DNA of 64,000 bases from an uncultured Enterorhabdus sp. GTDB taxonomy: Bacteria; Actinomycetota; Coriobacteriia; Coriobacteriales; Eggerthellaceae. This document shows, piece by piece, positions 1-10,665 of the stretch. Position 1 is the stretch's first letter. Every line of letters starts with the position of its first letter. The position numbers and the translations under genes were made by a program. A model generated the notes under the pieces. It worked only from the letters and a program-made list of their open reading frames with translations, was not told where the DNA came from and searched no databases. Location: contig CANSQM010000012.1 of the NCBI GenBank assembly GCA_947649205.1, positions 1 through 64,000 of the forward strand, read 5' to 3'.

Positions 1-985
1 CGGCGTCCTTCTCGATGTACTTGCGGTACTCGTCCAGCGTGGTGGCGCCGATGGCGCGCAGCTCGCCGCGGGCGAGGGCGGGCTTCAGCATATTGCCCGC
101 ATCGAGCGACGAATCGCCGCCCGCACCGGCACCCACGATGGTGTGCAACTCGTCGATGAACAGGATGATGTTGCCGTTGGCTTCCTTCACCTCGCGCAGC
201 ACGTTCTTCAAGCGGTCCTCGAACTCGCCGCGGTACTTCGCGCCGGCCATCATGGCACCCAGATCGAGCGAGACGATCTCGCGGTCCTTCAGCGACGAGG
301 GAACGTCGCCGGCCACGATGCGCTGGGCCAGGCCCTCCACGATGGCCGTCTTGCCGGTGCCGGGCTCACCGATGAGCACGGGATTGTTCTTCGTGCGGCG
401 GGACAGCACCTGGATGGTGCGGCGAATTTCCTCGTTACGGCCGATAACCGGGTCCAGCTTGCCCTCGCGGGCCTGCTGGGTGAGGTTCTGGCCGAACTGC
501 TCCAAGGCCTCGAACTGGGTCTTGTCGGTCTGCGAGGTAACGCGGGTGTCACCGCGCAGGCTGTCATAGGCGGCCTCGATGTTCTTGCGAGTGATGCCCG
601 CCGTGGTAAGGATGCGGCCCGCTGCGCCCTTGTCCTCGGACAAGGCGATGAGCAAATGCTCGCTCGTGGCATAGCTGTCGCCCAGCTTCTCGGCAATCTT
701 CACGGAATTGTCGATGACCTTGATGAGGTCCTGGCCGGGCATGGCCATGGGGGTGGCACCCGTCTGCTTGGGCATCTTGGCAATTTCGTCGGCCACGTTC
801 TGGGCGAGCCAGACCGGGTCGGCACCGATGCGCTTGATGATGGCGGCGAGGTTGTTCTCGTCGGAATCGAGCAGCGCCTTCAGCAAGTGAATGGGTTCGA
901 TGACAGCCGCATCGGCATCGGCAGCAACGCTCATCGCGTTCTGAAATGCCTCCTGCGCCGTCACCGCCAATTTATCTAATCTCAT
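1..985 (-). CDS. clpB: ClpB disaggregase, N-terminal part (cut by window edge)
   Basis: Hsp100 AAA+ disaggregase that works with DnaK to rescue aggregated proteins. Only about 328 N-terminal residues are in the window; the gene runs off the left edge. The start is ATG at 985 behind AAGGAG. The N-terminal Clp repeat domain occupies roughly residues 1-150. It is followed by the first nucleotide-binding domain with Walker A GEPGTGKT near residue 205 and Walker B-like ILFIDELH near residue 278. It is the last gene of dnaK-grpE-dnaJ-hspR-clpB on this strand. Regulation by HspR is expected from actinobacterial relatives. A structured intergenic repeat separates it from hspR. Confidence 0.95.
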   Translation of the reverse strand, partial: MRLDKLAVTAQEAFQNAMSVAADADAAVIEPIHLLKALLDSDENNLAAIIKRIGADPVWLAQNVADEIAKMPKQTGATPMAMPGQDLIKVIDNSVKIAEKLGDSYATSEHLLIALSEDKGAAGRILTTAGITRKNIEAAYDSLRGDTRVTSQTDKTQFEALEQFGQNLTQQAREGKLDPVIGRNEEIRRTIQVLSRRTKNNPVLIGEPGTGKTAIVEGLAQRIVAGDVPSSLKDREIVSLDLGAMMAGAKYRGEFEDRLKNVLREVKEANGNIILFIDELHTIVGAGAGGDSSLDAGNMLKPALARGELRAIGATTLDEYRKYIEKDA

Positions 986-1013
986 GGAAATCTCCTTGTT
1001 TGCATCTCTCTAT

Positions 1014-1161
1014 CGGTCGGAACCGCCGGGTATTCCAATTCGCTCAAACAGTCCTCGCTTTGTGAAAGTGCCCACTGGGCACTTTCAGTCGCTGCGGAAC
1101 TCGCTCGGTTGGAACACCCGCCGTTTCCTCTACGCTCAACCTTAGTTGAGTAGGTGAGGAA
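1014..1161. repeat. Structured intergenic repeat, copy 1
   Basis: An about 148-bp element in the hspR-clpB gap, closely similar to 9187-9333. It can fold into three hairpins. GGGT-A-TTCCAA (1028-1038) pairs with TTGGAA-C-ACCC (1109-1119). GAAAGTGCCC/GGGCACTTTC (1064-1086) has an ACT loop. CTCAAC/GTTGAG lies at 1135-1150. Copy 2 differs in the stems, but with compensating changes on both sides, so base pairing is conserved rather than sequence. I do not recognise it as a named element. Confidence 0.8.
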
Positions 1162-1200
1162 CTGCGCATGGAGGTATACCTCCTGCTCCCCACCGGACAG

Positions 1201-1575
1201 CTACGGCAGTCGTCGGGGCGATACGCGGACGATGGCGCCGACGGTTGCGCGGTTCTCGAGCTCGCGGACGCGATCGGCGAGGCGCCGCACGCGGCCATGC
1301 AGGTCCTCCACCTCGTTCTCGCGCTCATCGAGGCGGCTCTGCAGATCAAGAATGCGTGTGACGCCGGCGAGGTTGATGCCCTCGCTCGTCAGCTCGTTGA
1401 TGAGGTTGAGCCGGTCGATGTCGGCCTGGGAGTACATGCGCGTGTTGCCGCTGGTGCGACAGGGCGTCACCAGGCCCTTCTGCTCGTAGGAGCGCAAGGT
1501 CTGGGGATGTACCCCCGCCAGCTCGGCGGCAATGCTGATCATGTACAGCGGCCGGTTCCTATCGTCTAATCCCAT
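1201..1575 (-). CDS. hspR: HspR, MerR-family heat-shock repressor
   Basis: A 124-aa MerR-type winged-helix repressor. An N-terminal helix-turn-helix (about residues 10-45, including a [10 protein letters not shown] recognition segment) is followed by a coiled-coil dimerisation region (about 75-115). In actinobacteria HspR binds HAIR inverted repeats upstream of dnaK and clpB, with DnaK as co-repressor. The start is ATG at 1575 behind AAGGAG and overlaps the 3' end of the dnaJ gene, as usual for this operon. HAIR-like sites are described near 5256 and 5475. Confidence 0.93.
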   Translation of the reverse strand: MGLDDRNRPLYMISIAAELAGVHPQTLRSYEQKGLVTPCRTSGNTRMYSQADIDRLNLINELTSEGINLAGVTRILDLQSRLDERENEVEDLHGRVRRLADRVRELENRATVGAIVRVSPRRLP

Positions 1576-2528
1576 GGCCTGATCTCCTTATCCGTTGCCG
1601 CTTGGAAATCTTCCATGGCCTTGGTCTGGGCCTCGTTCATCTCGGTGGGCACTTCCACCGCCACGCGAATCTTCAAGTTGCCGAACTGGCCCTTGTTCTT
1701 CACGTCGGGCGCGCCCTTGCCCTTGATGGTGAGCACCTTGCCGTCCTGGGTGCCCGCGGGCACCTTCACCTTGATCTTCTTGCCGTCGGGCGTGGGCACC
1801 ACGATGGATGCGCCCAGGGCCGCCTCGGCCACCGTGACCGGCAGCGTCACCGTCACATCGGCCTTGTCGCGGCCGAAGTAGGGGTGCTCGTCGATCTTCG
1901 TGGTGATGAGCAAGTCGCCGGCCGGGCCGCCGTTCTCGCCCAGGGCACCCTGGCCGCGCAATCGCACGCGGCCGCCGTCCACGGCACCGGCGGGCACCTT
2001 CACCGTGTGGGTGTCGGCCTCGCTCTTGCCGGGGATGCGCACGGTGATGCGCTTCTCGGTACCCTGCATGGCCTCGTCGAAGGTCACGTTCAGCGTGACG
2101 TTCATATCCTGGCCCTTGCGGGGCTGGGGCTGCCCGCCGAAGCCGCCGCCGAAGTCCCAGTTGCTCCCAAACGCACCTTCACCGCTGCGAATGCTCTCCA
2201 GAATGTCGGCCCAGCTGCCGCCGAAGCCGCCTCCGGTGGTGTAGCCGCCCCCGCCGCCGAAGATGTCCTCGACGCTGAATCCCTGGCCGCCGCCCCATCC
2301 ATGGGGAATCTGGTTCTCGTTCGCGGTGCCGTACTGGTCGTAGAGACTGCGCTTCTTCTCGTCGCTTAAGACCTCGTAGGCCTCGTTCAGTTCCTTGAAC
2401 TTGGCCTCATCGCCGCCGGTATCGGGGTGATGCTTGCGGGCGAGCTTGCGAAACGCCTTCTTGATCTCGTCGGCCGTGGCGGTGCGCGGAACGCCTAGCG
2501 TTTGGTAATAATCAGGCGTAGACGCCAT
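1566..2528 (-). CDS. dnaJ: DnaJ/CbpA-type co-chaperone lacking the zinc finger
   Basis: Hsp40 co-chaperone of 320 aa that stimulates DnaK ATPase activity. The J domain (residues 1-70) carries the HPD motif (KHHPDTGG). A Gly/Phe-rich linker (about 75-135) is followed directly by the C-terminal substrate-binding domains. No CxxCxGxG zinc-finger repeats are present, so it is CbpA-like rather than a full type I DnaJ. A complete DnaJ probably exists elsewhere in the genome (inference). The start chosen is ATG at 2528 ([12 protein letters not shown]) behind GGAGG, rather than an upstream in-frame ATG. Confidence 0.92.
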   Translation of the reverse strand: MASTPDYYQTLGVPRTATADEIKKAFRKLARKHHPDTGGDEAKFKELNEAYEVLSDEKKRSLYDQYGTANENQIPHGWGGGQGFSVEDIFGGGGGYTTGGGFGGSWADILESIRSGEGAFGSNWDFGGGFGGQPQPRKGQDMNVTLNVTFDEAMQGTEKRITVRIPGKSEADTHTVKVPAGAVDGGRVRLRGQGALGENGGPAGDLLITTKIDEHPYFGRDKADVTVTLPVTVAEAALGASIVVPTPDGKKIKVKVPAGTQDGKVLTIKGKGAPDVKNKGQFGNLKIRVAVEVPTEMNEAQTKAMEDFQAATDKEIRPWD

Positions 2529-2597
2529 TCGTTCCACCTCCGTTACTTTTGTCTCTTGAACACGAGAGCGGACCCGCAAGTCCGCCCCCGATCAGTC

Positions 2598-3281
2598 TTA
2601 CTCTTCTTCCGGCTTCTCCCGCTTGGGTCCTCCCGTGGTGATGGTCACCATGGCGGGCCTGAGCACTTTATCGCCCATGCGGTATCCGAGTTGATATACC
2701 TGAGCGACGGTCTCGTCGGGAACGCTGGGGTCGTCCACGGTGCCCACGGCCTGGCAGGCCAGGGCATCGAAGGCCTCCCCTTCGGGGTTGATGACGGTCA
2801 GGCCGCCCTTGCCAAGGGTATCCACCAGCTTGGTCTGCACGGCCTTCACGCCGCCGAGCAGTCCGGCCTCGCCGTTGGCCTCGGCGTAGTCCACCGTGCG
2901 CACGAAATCGTCCAGCACCGGCAGGAGGCTCTCCATGAGCTTCTCGGTGGCCCGGGCCTTCTCGGCCTCGCGCTGCTCGGCCATGCGGCGACGGTAGGTG
3001 TCCCACTCGGCGTGCAGGCGCACGTACTTGTCCTGCCAGTCGGCGGCCTCGGCCTTGGCGGCGGCCACAGCTTCGGATTCCTCGATCACGCCGGCCACGG
3101 CTTCCGCGGCGGCCTTCTCGAGCTCCTCGTCCAGCTTGCCGTCCTCGTTGGCCTCGATCACCTCGGCATCGGCGACAACCTCGGCCGGCGTGGCACCGTC
3201 GGCAGGGGAAGCCGCCGCGGGGGCGGCTTCCTCGGGTTCGGGGGTAGAAGAGGTGACTTGGTCCTTATCGGGCGTCGTCAT
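2598..3281 (-). CDS. grpE: GrpE nucleotide-exchange factor
   Basis: Nucleotide-exchange factor for DnaK, 227 aa. An acidic, Ala/Glu-rich and probably disordered N-terminus (1-80) leads into the long coiled-coil helix (about 85-145) and the C-terminal beta domain (about 165-220), with the family pattern TLGKGGLTVINPEGEAFD. It lies 5 bp downstream of dnaK and upstream of dnaJ, in the standard order. Confidence 0.95.
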   Translation of the reverse strand: MTTPDKDQVTSSTPEPEEAAPAAASPADGATPAEVVADAEVIEANEDGKLDEELEKAAAEAVAGVIEESEAVAAAKAEAADWQDKYVRLHAEWDTYRRRMAEQREAEKARATEKLMESLLPVLDDFVRTVDYAEANGEAGLLGGVKAVQTKLVDTLGKGGLTVINPEGEAFDALACQAVGTVDDPSVPDETVAQVYQLGYRMGDKVLRPAMVTITTGGPKREKPEEE

Positions 3282-3286
3282 CGGTC

Positions 3287-5191
<1,905 letters not shown>

Positions 5192-5245
5192 TGTGTACTG
5201 CCTCGCTTTCACAGTTTCACGTACAGATGAATGATGTTGGGGTGC

Positions 5246-5275
5246 AGTATAAAACCTTAGTCTACTGCTGTCAAG
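5246..5275 (-). promoter_or_regulatory. dnaK promoter overlapped by a HAIR-like inverted repeat
   Basis: Read on the minus strand, TTGACA (5269-5274) and TATACT (5246-5251) are separated by 17 bases, a near-consensus sigma-70-type promoter about 55 bp upstream of the dnaK start. The same DNA contains CTTGACA-N7-ACTAAG (5256-5275), an imperfect match to the HspR operator CTTGAGT-N7-ACTCAAG. Overlap of operator and promoter would explain repression by HspR. Promoter: good match. Operator: weak match. Confidence 0.65.
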
Positions 5276-5474
5276 TTTCCTCAACGTCATTCAGTAAGCA
5301 AAGCTCACTTCCCTGCACAATACGCCCCTCATAGGGGAAGTCCGCGGTCAGAAAAACTTTGTTACCGAACCAAAACAATGCCGTCATCAGGGAGAATATA
5401 AGTGCTCCCTCACCCAATCCCTGTCACGGAGCGTCTCCTTCTTCTATGAAGGTTATGTGAACACTTGTACGAAA
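5276..5474. other. Gene-free spacer between dnaK and the divergent regulator
   Basis: No plausible open reading frame is seen. A small hairpin CCCCT-CAT-AGGGG lies at 5325-5337. The remainder could hold the 5' part of a short transcript that ends at the palindrome plus U-run at 5505-5528, but no convincing promoter could be fixed here. Confidence 0.4.
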
Positions 5475-5495
5475 CTTGAGCTATGGAAGCTCAGA
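5475..5495. promoter_or_regulatory. Second HAIR-like HspR site
   Basis: CTTGAGC-TATGGAA-GCTCAGA matches the HspR operator layout (CTTGAGT-N7-ACTCAAG) in 6 of 7 left and 5 of 7 right half-site positions. It lies about 200 bp upstream of the dnaK promoter, in the divergent gap. It could be a distal HspR site or could control a short rightward transcript. Confidence 0.4.
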
Positions 5496-5504
5496 TGAGG
5501 CCCG

Positions 5505-5528
5505 TTCCCTTAAGGGAAGTTCTTTTTT
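5505..5528 (+). terminator. Perfect 14-bp palindrome followed by a T-run
   Basis: TTCCCTTAAGGGAA (5505-5518) is followed by GTTCTTTTTT, resembling a rho-independent terminator with a short stem. No gene precedes it on this strand, so it would end a small RNA or act as an attenuator for the gene at 5576. A TATAAT at 5528-5533 sits immediately after it. Confidence 0.4.
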
Positions 5529-5575
5529 ATAATAACGCTGCACGGGTACTGACAGGGTAAGGAGAAAGGCAGCCT

Positions 5576-7012
5576 ATGGTCGCTTCCGACAGGATGCTCC
5601 CCATCGCCCGGCGCTCGGCGTGGCGAGACGACTGCCTGGAGATTGTCTGCGGCATCGCCAACGCCGGCGGCGGTCGGCTCATCCTCAATGCCGATGTGGA
5701 TAGTCGCGGCTCGGTCAAGCGCCGCACCAATCGCGTCATGAAGTCAATTCCGTCGGCGATCGATCAGGCCCTCGGCCTCGTCTGCGCTGTGGAACTAGTG
5801 CTCGACGGCGGTCGTTTCTGCCTTGAGGTGGTGATCCCGCCGGCCAGCGAGCCCCTTAGCTACCGCGGCGTATTCTACTTTTACCAAGATGGCGCGAACC
5901 ACGTGCTCGATGACGAGGCCCTCGACCGACTGCTCCAACGGGACTTGGAACCGGACATCAAATGGGAGCTGCTCCCCGTGGTGCAGGCGAGCATGGACGA
6001 TCTGAACCTTGGCCTCGTCACCCGCTTCACCGGGGCGGCGCGGGACACTGACCTCACCACCGATCTCGACGAGATGGCCGCTATCGAAGAGGCCCTGCGT
6101 CACGAAGGGCTCATGACCGGCGTGGGCACCCCCACCAATGCCGGCATCCTTCTGCTGCACGACCAGCCCCAGCGCTTCATCCCGGGAGCCACGGTGCGCA
6201 TCGGCTTCTTCGGAGCCCGCGGCATCACCCCCATCTTCGAGGACGAGGTGCGCGGGTCGCTTATCGAGCAGCTGCACGGAACTGTGGAACTGCTCTTCGA
6301 GAAATACCTGCCTCGCATGAACCCCTTCGCAGGTTCCTCGGCAACCGACCCCCACCGTGCCCTGCCGCCGCGCGATGCGATCCACGAGGCCGTTCTGAAC
6401 GCCCTCGCCCACAAGAACTACGGGAGCGGAACCCCGGTGCAGGTCAGCGTGTTCACCGATCGCCTCTGCATCGACAACGTGGGCCGGCCGCCCCGCACCT
6501 GGGATGTGGGAACCCTGCTGGGGCGCCACACCTCGCGGCCGAACAACCCGAGCCTCGTGGCCGCCCTGCGCTCCCTCGGCATCATCGACGGGTGGGGCAA
6601 CGGCATCGGCGCCATCCGCATGCACTGCATGGAAGCCGGCGTGCCCGAGCCCCTCTTCTCGCTGCGCGATGACGAGACCATGGTGTGCTTCCCCACCGAC
6701 AACGACAGCCTGCTAGCCGCCTCCCTGGCACCGTCCTCCCACCTGGCTCCCGCGCCCGTGCCCCGGACGGAACTGGCCGCCGTGCAGGTCGCGGCCCGAG
6801 CCGCGGCCAAGCAGCACGAAACGAACCTCACATTCAGCGACGAGCGGGTGCTCGCCCTCATCGATATCGACGGAAGGCTGACCGCGCCGCGCATCGCCCG
6901 CAATCTGGGGGTTTCCGAGAGCACCGTGCGCCGCTCGTTCAGGCGCCTGCGCGAGTTGGGGCTCATTACGCGCGTCGGCTCCGACAAGTCCGGCTTCTGG
7001 CAGGTGAATTGA
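5576..7012 (+). CDS. RecG-like ATP-binding transcriptional regulator (AlbA_2/HATPase_c type)
   Basis: A 478-aa protein of the COG2865 kind: an N-terminal AlbA_2-like domain (residues about 15-110), a central GHKL-like segment with the signature HEAVLNALAHKNY (about 265-278), and a C-terminal winged-helix HTH (about 420-475, ARNLGVSESTVRRSFRRLRELGLI). Such proteins are annotated as transcriptional regulators or ATP-dependent helicase-like proteins, but few have been tested. ATG at 5576 has AAGGAG about 11 bases upstream. It is divergent from dnaK, and its target is unknown. Confidence 0.75.
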   Translation: MVASDRMLPIARRSAWRDDCLEIVCGIANAGGGRLILNADVDSRGSVKRRTNRVMKSIPSAIDQALGLVCAVELVLDGGRFCLEVVIPPASEPLSYRGVFYFYQDGANHVLDDEALDRLLQRDLEPDIKWELLPVVQASMDDLNLGLVTRFTGAARDTDLTTDLDEMAAIEEALRHEGLMTGVGTPTNAGILLLHDQPQRFIPGATVRIGFFGARGITPIFEDEVRGSLIEQLHGTVELLFEKYLPRMNPFAGSSATDPHRALPPRDAIHEAVLNALAHKNYGSGTPVQVSVFTDRLCIDNVGRPPRTWDVGTLLGRHTSRPNNPSLVAALRSLGIIDGWGNGIGAIRMHCMEAGVPEPLFSLRDDETMVCFPTDNDSLLAASLAPSSHLAPAPVPRTELAAVQVAARAAAKQHETNLTFSDERVLALIDIDGRLTAPRIARNLGVSESTVRRSFRRLRELGLITRVGSDKSGFWQVN

Positions 7013-7020
7013 ACGACGGC

Positions 7021-7521
7021 CTAGGAGCGGCCGGGCTCCAAGAGCGCCGCCAGCTCACGACGGCTATGGAACGGCTGGGGCCGGTCGGGCATGGCCACCT
7101 CAACCACCTCCCCTTCCCATACGTCTCCCTGATCGGCGAATTTCGAGGTGCGCACGATGCGCTGGAAGCGCACGCGGGAGTTTGAGGGCAGTTCGGCCAG
7201 ATCGAAGCCGTAGGTGAGGCTGCCGAGCACGCGCTGCAGCTCACCGGCCACCGAGGCATCGGGTGCAATGCGCATGACGCCGGCTTCGCTGTTGTAGATG
7301 AGACCGGGCGCCAGAAACATGGTGCGAATGCGCTCTTGGCGACGCTTCTCGGTCAGGTGAATGGCGATGCAGACCCCTGCGATGACCACCCACCACACGA
7401 CGGCAACCACCAGATCGAGAGGATTGTCCACAAGGTCGAACTGGAGAGCATGCCACAGCCAGAGAAACACGACCGACGCGGCCACGAAGATGGCTATGAT
7501 GATCCCGTTGCTCTTCCTCAT
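7021..7521 (-). CDS. Membrane protein of unknown function
   Basis: 166 aa from the start chosen (MRKSNGIIIAIF). Two hydrophobic segments (about residues 5-25 and 35-55) are followed by a basic stretch (TEKRRQERIRTM) and a soluble C-terminal domain of about 100 residues. No recognised family. A longer start at 7572 would add 17 polar residues before the first membrane segment and is less likely. It is convergent with the ATP-binding regulator, 8 bp away. Confidence 0.7.
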   Translation of the reverse strand: MRKSNGIIIAIFVAASVVFLWLWHALQFDLVDNPLDLVVAVVWWVVIAGVCIAIHLTEKRRQERIRTMFLAPGLIYNSEAGVMRIAPDASVAGELQRVLGSLTYGFDLAELPSNSRVRFQRIVRTSKFADQGDVWEGEVVEVAMPDRPQPFHSRRELAALLEPGRS

Positions 7522-7631
7522 GAATTCATTCCCCGCGCTTCCCTTGCGTGTCGGCTCCCTCCGTGGCTGCATCCCGGGGCGTCCCGGGGCTTCAATATAT
7601 CATAAAAACGAACTTTCCCTGCTAAAGCGTG

Positions 7632-7673
7632 AAAAAACCCGCCGCAGCCCTTGAACGCGGGCAACGGCGGGTT
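7632..7673 (-). terminator. Rho-independent terminator of the ferredoxin gene
   Basis: Read on the minus strand, AACCCGCCG and CGGCGGGTT flank a loop and are followed by a run of T (the AAAAAA at 7632-7637 on the plus strand). It lies about 60 bp downstream of the ferredoxin stop codon. Confidence 0.75.
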
Positions 7674-7734
7674 CTTGCGCTACGCTTGCGGTATCGCAGC
7701 CTGAAAGCCCGATACCTACCGAAAGAGTCGCTGC

Positions 7735-7923
7735 TTAGTCCTCGACGATCTCGGGGATGGCGCCCATGGGGCACTCCTCGACGCAGTCGCCGCAAGCGAT
7801 GCAGGCATCCTCATTCACGGCGTCGGCGACACCGTTGACAACCTCGAGCACTTCCTGGGGGCACGCGTCAACGCAGATGCCGCAGCCGATGCACTCGTCA
7901 GCTTCAATAACCGGATGAGACAT
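7735..7923 (-). CDS. 2[4Fe-4S] bacterial-type ferredoxin
   Basis: A 62-aa ferredoxin with two CxxCxxCxxxCP clusters (CIGCGICVDACP and CIACGDCVEECP), the length and layout of clostridial-type low-potential ferredoxins. The start is ATG at 7923 with an AAGGAG ribosome-binding site; a longer reading frame upstream has no such support. It is a monocistronic cytoplasmic electron carrier with its own terminator. Confidence 0.95.
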   Translation of the reverse strand: MSHPVIEADECIGCGICVDACPQEVLEVVNGVADAVNEDACIACGDCVEECPMGAIPEIVED

Positions 7924-8050
7924 GGGAAGCTCCTTCGTGTTCAGTTCATTGATTCCTCGTCGTAGGGGCCGGAGTCCTTCGGGCCCCAACCACATTGCGC
8001 AAGATACCATGAAAGCAGCCGAGCGCAAGTAGGAATAGGGAACTTTTCAG

Positions 8051-8082
8051 GGGGGCGGTTTAGGACTTCCTAAACCGCCCCC
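8051..8082. terminator. 15-bp perfect hairpin downstream of hypE
   Basis: GGGGGCGGTTTAGGA (8051-8065) and its exact complement (8068-8082) enclose a two-base loop, 54 bp beyond the hypE stop. The T-run is modest on both sides (ATTTTG on one, CTTTTC on the other), so it may terminate leftward hypE transcripts or shield the ferredoxin promoter. Confidence 0.6.
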
Positions 8083-8136
8083 ATTTTGCCCGGTGAGCGG
8101 TACCGTGTGCCGACAGTCCGAACCGTAGCGCGAGCC

Positions 8137-9162
8137 CTAGCAGATGCGGGGAAGCTGCTCGCCGACGAGCATATCCAGGATACGGGTGCCCCCGAACGCC
8201 GTGCGCAGGAACACCTTCGGGCCCCGGGCCTCATCGGCAGCGGCCACCGCGCCGATGATGGCGGCGTCGCGGCCGTAGGGACTCGCCTGCATGGCGGCCA
8301 GGGCCCTGTCGGCCTCGTCGGCCGGCGCCACGCACACCATCTTCCCCTCGTTGGCCACCTGCAGCACGTCGTAGCCGAGCATCTCGCAGGCCCCGAGCAC
8401 GGCGTCCTTCACGGGAATGGCGTCCTCGTCCACGGCGATGTCGGTGCCCGACTGCTCGGCGAGCTCGTTCAAGGTGGAAGCCAGGCCGCCCCGGGTGGGG
8501 TCGCGGAAGCAGCGGGTAGAAGGGGCGGCGGCCAGCACGTCGGCAATGAGATGGTTCAGCGGCGCGGCGTCGCTTTCGATATCCGCCGAGAAGTTCAGGC
8601 CCTCGCGGCAGCTCATGATGGTGATGCCGTGGTCGCCCAGGGTGCCGCTCACGAGCACCACATCTCCAGGGCGAATCTGCGCGCCGCCGAGACGGCGGCC
8701 GGCCGGCAGAGCCCCCACGCCGCTCGTGTTGATGTAGATGCCGTCGCCGTGGCCCCGGTTCACCACCTTGGTGTCGCCGGTCACGATGCGCACGCCGGCC
8801 TCTTGGGCGCAAGCTGCCATGGAGGCGCAAATGCGGCGCAGGTCATCCATGGGAAAGCCCTCTTCCAGGATGAAGGCGCAGGACAGATAGAGCGGCCGGG
8901 CGCCGGAGGTGGCCACGTCGTTCACCGTGCCGCACACGGCCAAACGGCCGATGTCGCCGCCGGGGAAGAAGCGGGGCGTCACCACGAAGCTGTCCGTGGA
9001 ATAGGCCAGGCGCTCTCCCGGCTCCAGGGCCGGCAGCACGGCCGCATCGTCGCCGACCAGCAGCTCGTCGCTGCCATAAGCGGTGAAGAACACCTCGTCG
9101 ATGATGCGCTTCATCATGGAGCCGCCCGAGCCATGCCCCAGCATTACCTTCTCGTCTGCCAT
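8137..9162 (-). CDS. hypE: HypE, hydrogenase cyanide-ligand maturation protein
   Basis: A 341-aa AIR-synthase-like enzyme that dehydrates the thiocarbamate on its own C-terminal Cys to thiocyanate, giving the CN ligands of NiFe hydrogenase. The C-terminus is PRIC, with the required final Cys. The N-terminus has the family segment LGHGSGGSMMKRIIDEVF, and the ATP-binding TGDTKVV lies around residue 135. The start is ATG at 9162. No other hyp genes or hydrogenase subunits lie in the window. The neighbour nikR fits a nickel theme. Confidence 0.95.
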   Translation of the reverse strand: MADEKVMLGHGSGGSMMKRIIDEVFFTAYGSDELLVGDDAAVLPALEPGERLAYSTDSFVVTPRFFPGGDIGRLAVCGTVNDVATSGARPLYLSCAFILEEGFPMDDLRRICASMAACAQEAGVRIVTGDTKVVNRGHGDGIYINTSGVGALPAGRRLGGAQIRPGDVVLVSGTLGDHGITIMSCREGLNFSADIESDAAPLNHLIADVLAAAPSTRCFRDPTRGGLASTLNELAEQSGTDIAVDEDAIPVKDAVLGACEMLGYDVLQVANEGKMVCVAPADEADRALAAMQASPYGRDAAIIGAVAAADEARGPKVFLRTAFGGTRILDMLVGEQLPRIC

Positions 9163-9186
9163 ATCGTTCCTCTCGTGCGTCGTCTC

Positions 9187-9333
9187 CGGTCGGAGCCGCC
9201 GGGTATTCTGATTCGCTCAGACAGTCCTCGCTTTGTGGAACAGCCCACTGGGCTGTTCCAGTCGCTGCGGAACTCGCTCGGTCAGAACACCCGACGCCTC
9301 CTCTACGCTCAACCTCGGTTGAGCAGGCGGAGG
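9187..9333. repeat. Structured intergenic repeat, copy 2
   Basis: Second copy of the element at 1014-1161, here in the nikR-hypE gap and in the same orientation relative to transcription. Its stems are GGGT-A-TTCTGA (9201-9211) with TCAGAA-C-ACCC (9282-9292), GGAACAGCCC/GGGCTGTTCC (9237-9259, loop ACT), and CTCAAC/GTTGAG (9308-9323). The first two stems differ from copy 1 by paired substitutions. Confidence 0.8.
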
Positions 9334-9340
9334 ACACCGC

Positions 9341-9763
9341 CTACAAATGCCTTCCGGTTGTGGTGAGCACCAGCTTGCCGTTCTTCACGCCCTTGGTACC
9401 CAAAATGAGGTTCGCCACCGACTGCACGAGGCCCGTTTCGCCGCGCATCACAATAACCTCTAGGCACATATGCTGGTCAACGTGCACGTGCATGGTGGAG
9501 ATGATGGCGTCGAAATAGTCGTGCTGGATGGTGTGCAGCTTCTCCTGCAAGTCGTTGGAATGGTGGTCGTAGATGATGGTGAGCGTTCCCATGACCACCG
9601 ACCCCGGCGTGGAGCACTCCTCCTCCACCAGGGCATCGCGCACCAGGTCGCGCACCACTTCGCTGCGATTCTTCGCCAGGCCGCGCCGGGCCACCAGCTG
9701 GTCGAACTCGATCAGCAGATCCTCGGGCATGGCAACGGAGAACCGAACCAGATCGTTGCTCAT
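9341..9763 (-). CDS. nikR: NikR nickel-responsive regulator
   Basis: A 140-aa ribbon-helix-helix/ACT-fold repressor that binds DNA when loaded with Ni(II). The N-terminal RHH is VRFSVAMPEDLLIEFDQLV. High-affinity nickel ligands are visible as the HH pair near residue 72, the HVHVDQHMCLE segment and its Cys. It follows the 84-aa protein by 11 bp and precedes hypE across the structured repeat. It probably controls nickel uptake or hydrogenase genes, in the window or elsewhere. Confidence 0.93.
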   Translation of the reverse strand: MSNDLVRFSVAMPEDLLIEFDQLVARRGLAKNRSEVVRDLVRDALVEEECSTPGSVVMGTLTIIYDHHSNDLQEKLHTIQHDYFDAIISTMHVHVDQHMCLEVIVMRGETGLVQSVANLILGTKGVKNGKLVLTTTGRHL

Positions 9764-9774
9764 GGACGAGCCGC

Positions 9775-10029
9775 CTAGACGAGCTGCACCGTGAAGCCGG
9801 CGGCGTCTTCCGCGTCGTCCTCCATGGCCTCCTTGGCCTCGTCCAGTGTCGCGCGCACCTCGTCGAGCAGGTGCATGACGTTGTGCAGCTTCTCGCCCAC
9901 GGTGGTAAAGCCGGCATCGGAAGCCAGATGGCCCAGGTCGTGCGCATGGCGGCGCTCCAGCTTAATGTAGTCGTCGATCTGGTCGATCATCATCTCCAGC
10001 TGACCGGTGTTGACTCCGTTGGTGCACAT
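9775..10029 (-). CDS. Small helical protein of unknown function upstream of nikR
   Basis: 84 aa, almost entirely helical by composition and acidic toward the C-terminus (LDEAKEAMEDDAEDAAG). It carries several His residues (RRHAHDLGHLA, NVMHLLD) that could bind metal, which would suit its place as first gene of a nikR/hypE cluster (inference only). ATG at 10029 has GGAGGA upstream. No family was recognised. Confidence 0.7.
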   Translation of the reverse strand: MCTNGVNTGQLEMMIDQIDDYIKLERRHAHDLGHLASDAGFTTVGEKLHNVMHLLDEVRATLDEAKEAMEDDAEDAAGFTVQLV

Positions 10030-10215
10030 GGCTTCCTCCTTGGAACCGAGCGCAAGCGCCGTGCGGCCGGGGGCTTTGCTGCGTCCAGACGAGCCGCATC
10101 CGGCCCTTGCGAGCGCGATCCGCCAGCCCGGGACCGCAATGCTTTGCTACTATATAGGCAGGATTCTTTTTATCGCGAACGGCCCCGAAGCGCAAGATGG
10201 AGTGTGAATTATTCC

Positions 10216-10659
10216 GTGAGCAGTAACATGTTCGAGGTAACGGGCGAGTCGGTGCTCACCCTCTACAGTTCCCACCTTACGGGTGCCCCCACGTCCTCCC
10301 TCATGGTGGTCAGCGAAACGCCCTTGGGCGCCCCGGCCCGGGCGGCCCTGGAGAAATCGGCCGCATCCCTGGAGTTCGGCAGCGCGCCTTTGGCCGTGGT
10401 CGTCGCCGAGACCGAGGAGGGCAAGCTGGGCGCCGAAGACGCCCGCACCATCGTGGAGGGGCTCGATCCCGTGGCCCTCGTGGCCACCGACGCCTTCGCC
10501 GCCGAGCTGCTGTCGGCCGCCTACCGCACCCCCGTGACCCTCGATGCCCCCAACCGCCTGCTCGGGCGCACCGCGGTCATTTTCGAGGACTTCGAGGGGC
10601 TTTTGGCCTCCGACGACGGCAAGCAGAAGGCCTGGGCCCTCCTGAAAAAGCTCCGCTAA
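10216..10659 (+). CDS. Conserved-looking protein of unknown function
   Basis: 147 aa from GTG 10216 (GTG 10204 and ATG 10228 are alternative in-frame starts; none has an ideal ribosome-binding site). It has an alternating hydrophobic strand/helix pattern (SLMVVSETPLG, PLAVVVAETEEGK, DPVALVATDAFAAELL, TAVIFEDFEGLLAS), suggesting a compact alpha/beta domain without membrane segments. No catalytic motif is recognised. Divergent from the nikR cluster. Confidence 0.65.
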   Translation: MSSNMFEVTGESVLTLYSSHLTGAPTSSLMVVSETPLGAPARAALEKSAASLEFGSAPLAVVVAETEEGKLGAEDARTIVEGLDPVALVATDAFAAELLSAAYRTPVTLDAPNRLLGRTAVIFEDFEGLLASDDGKQKAWALLKKLR

Positions 10660-10665
10660 CGACAA

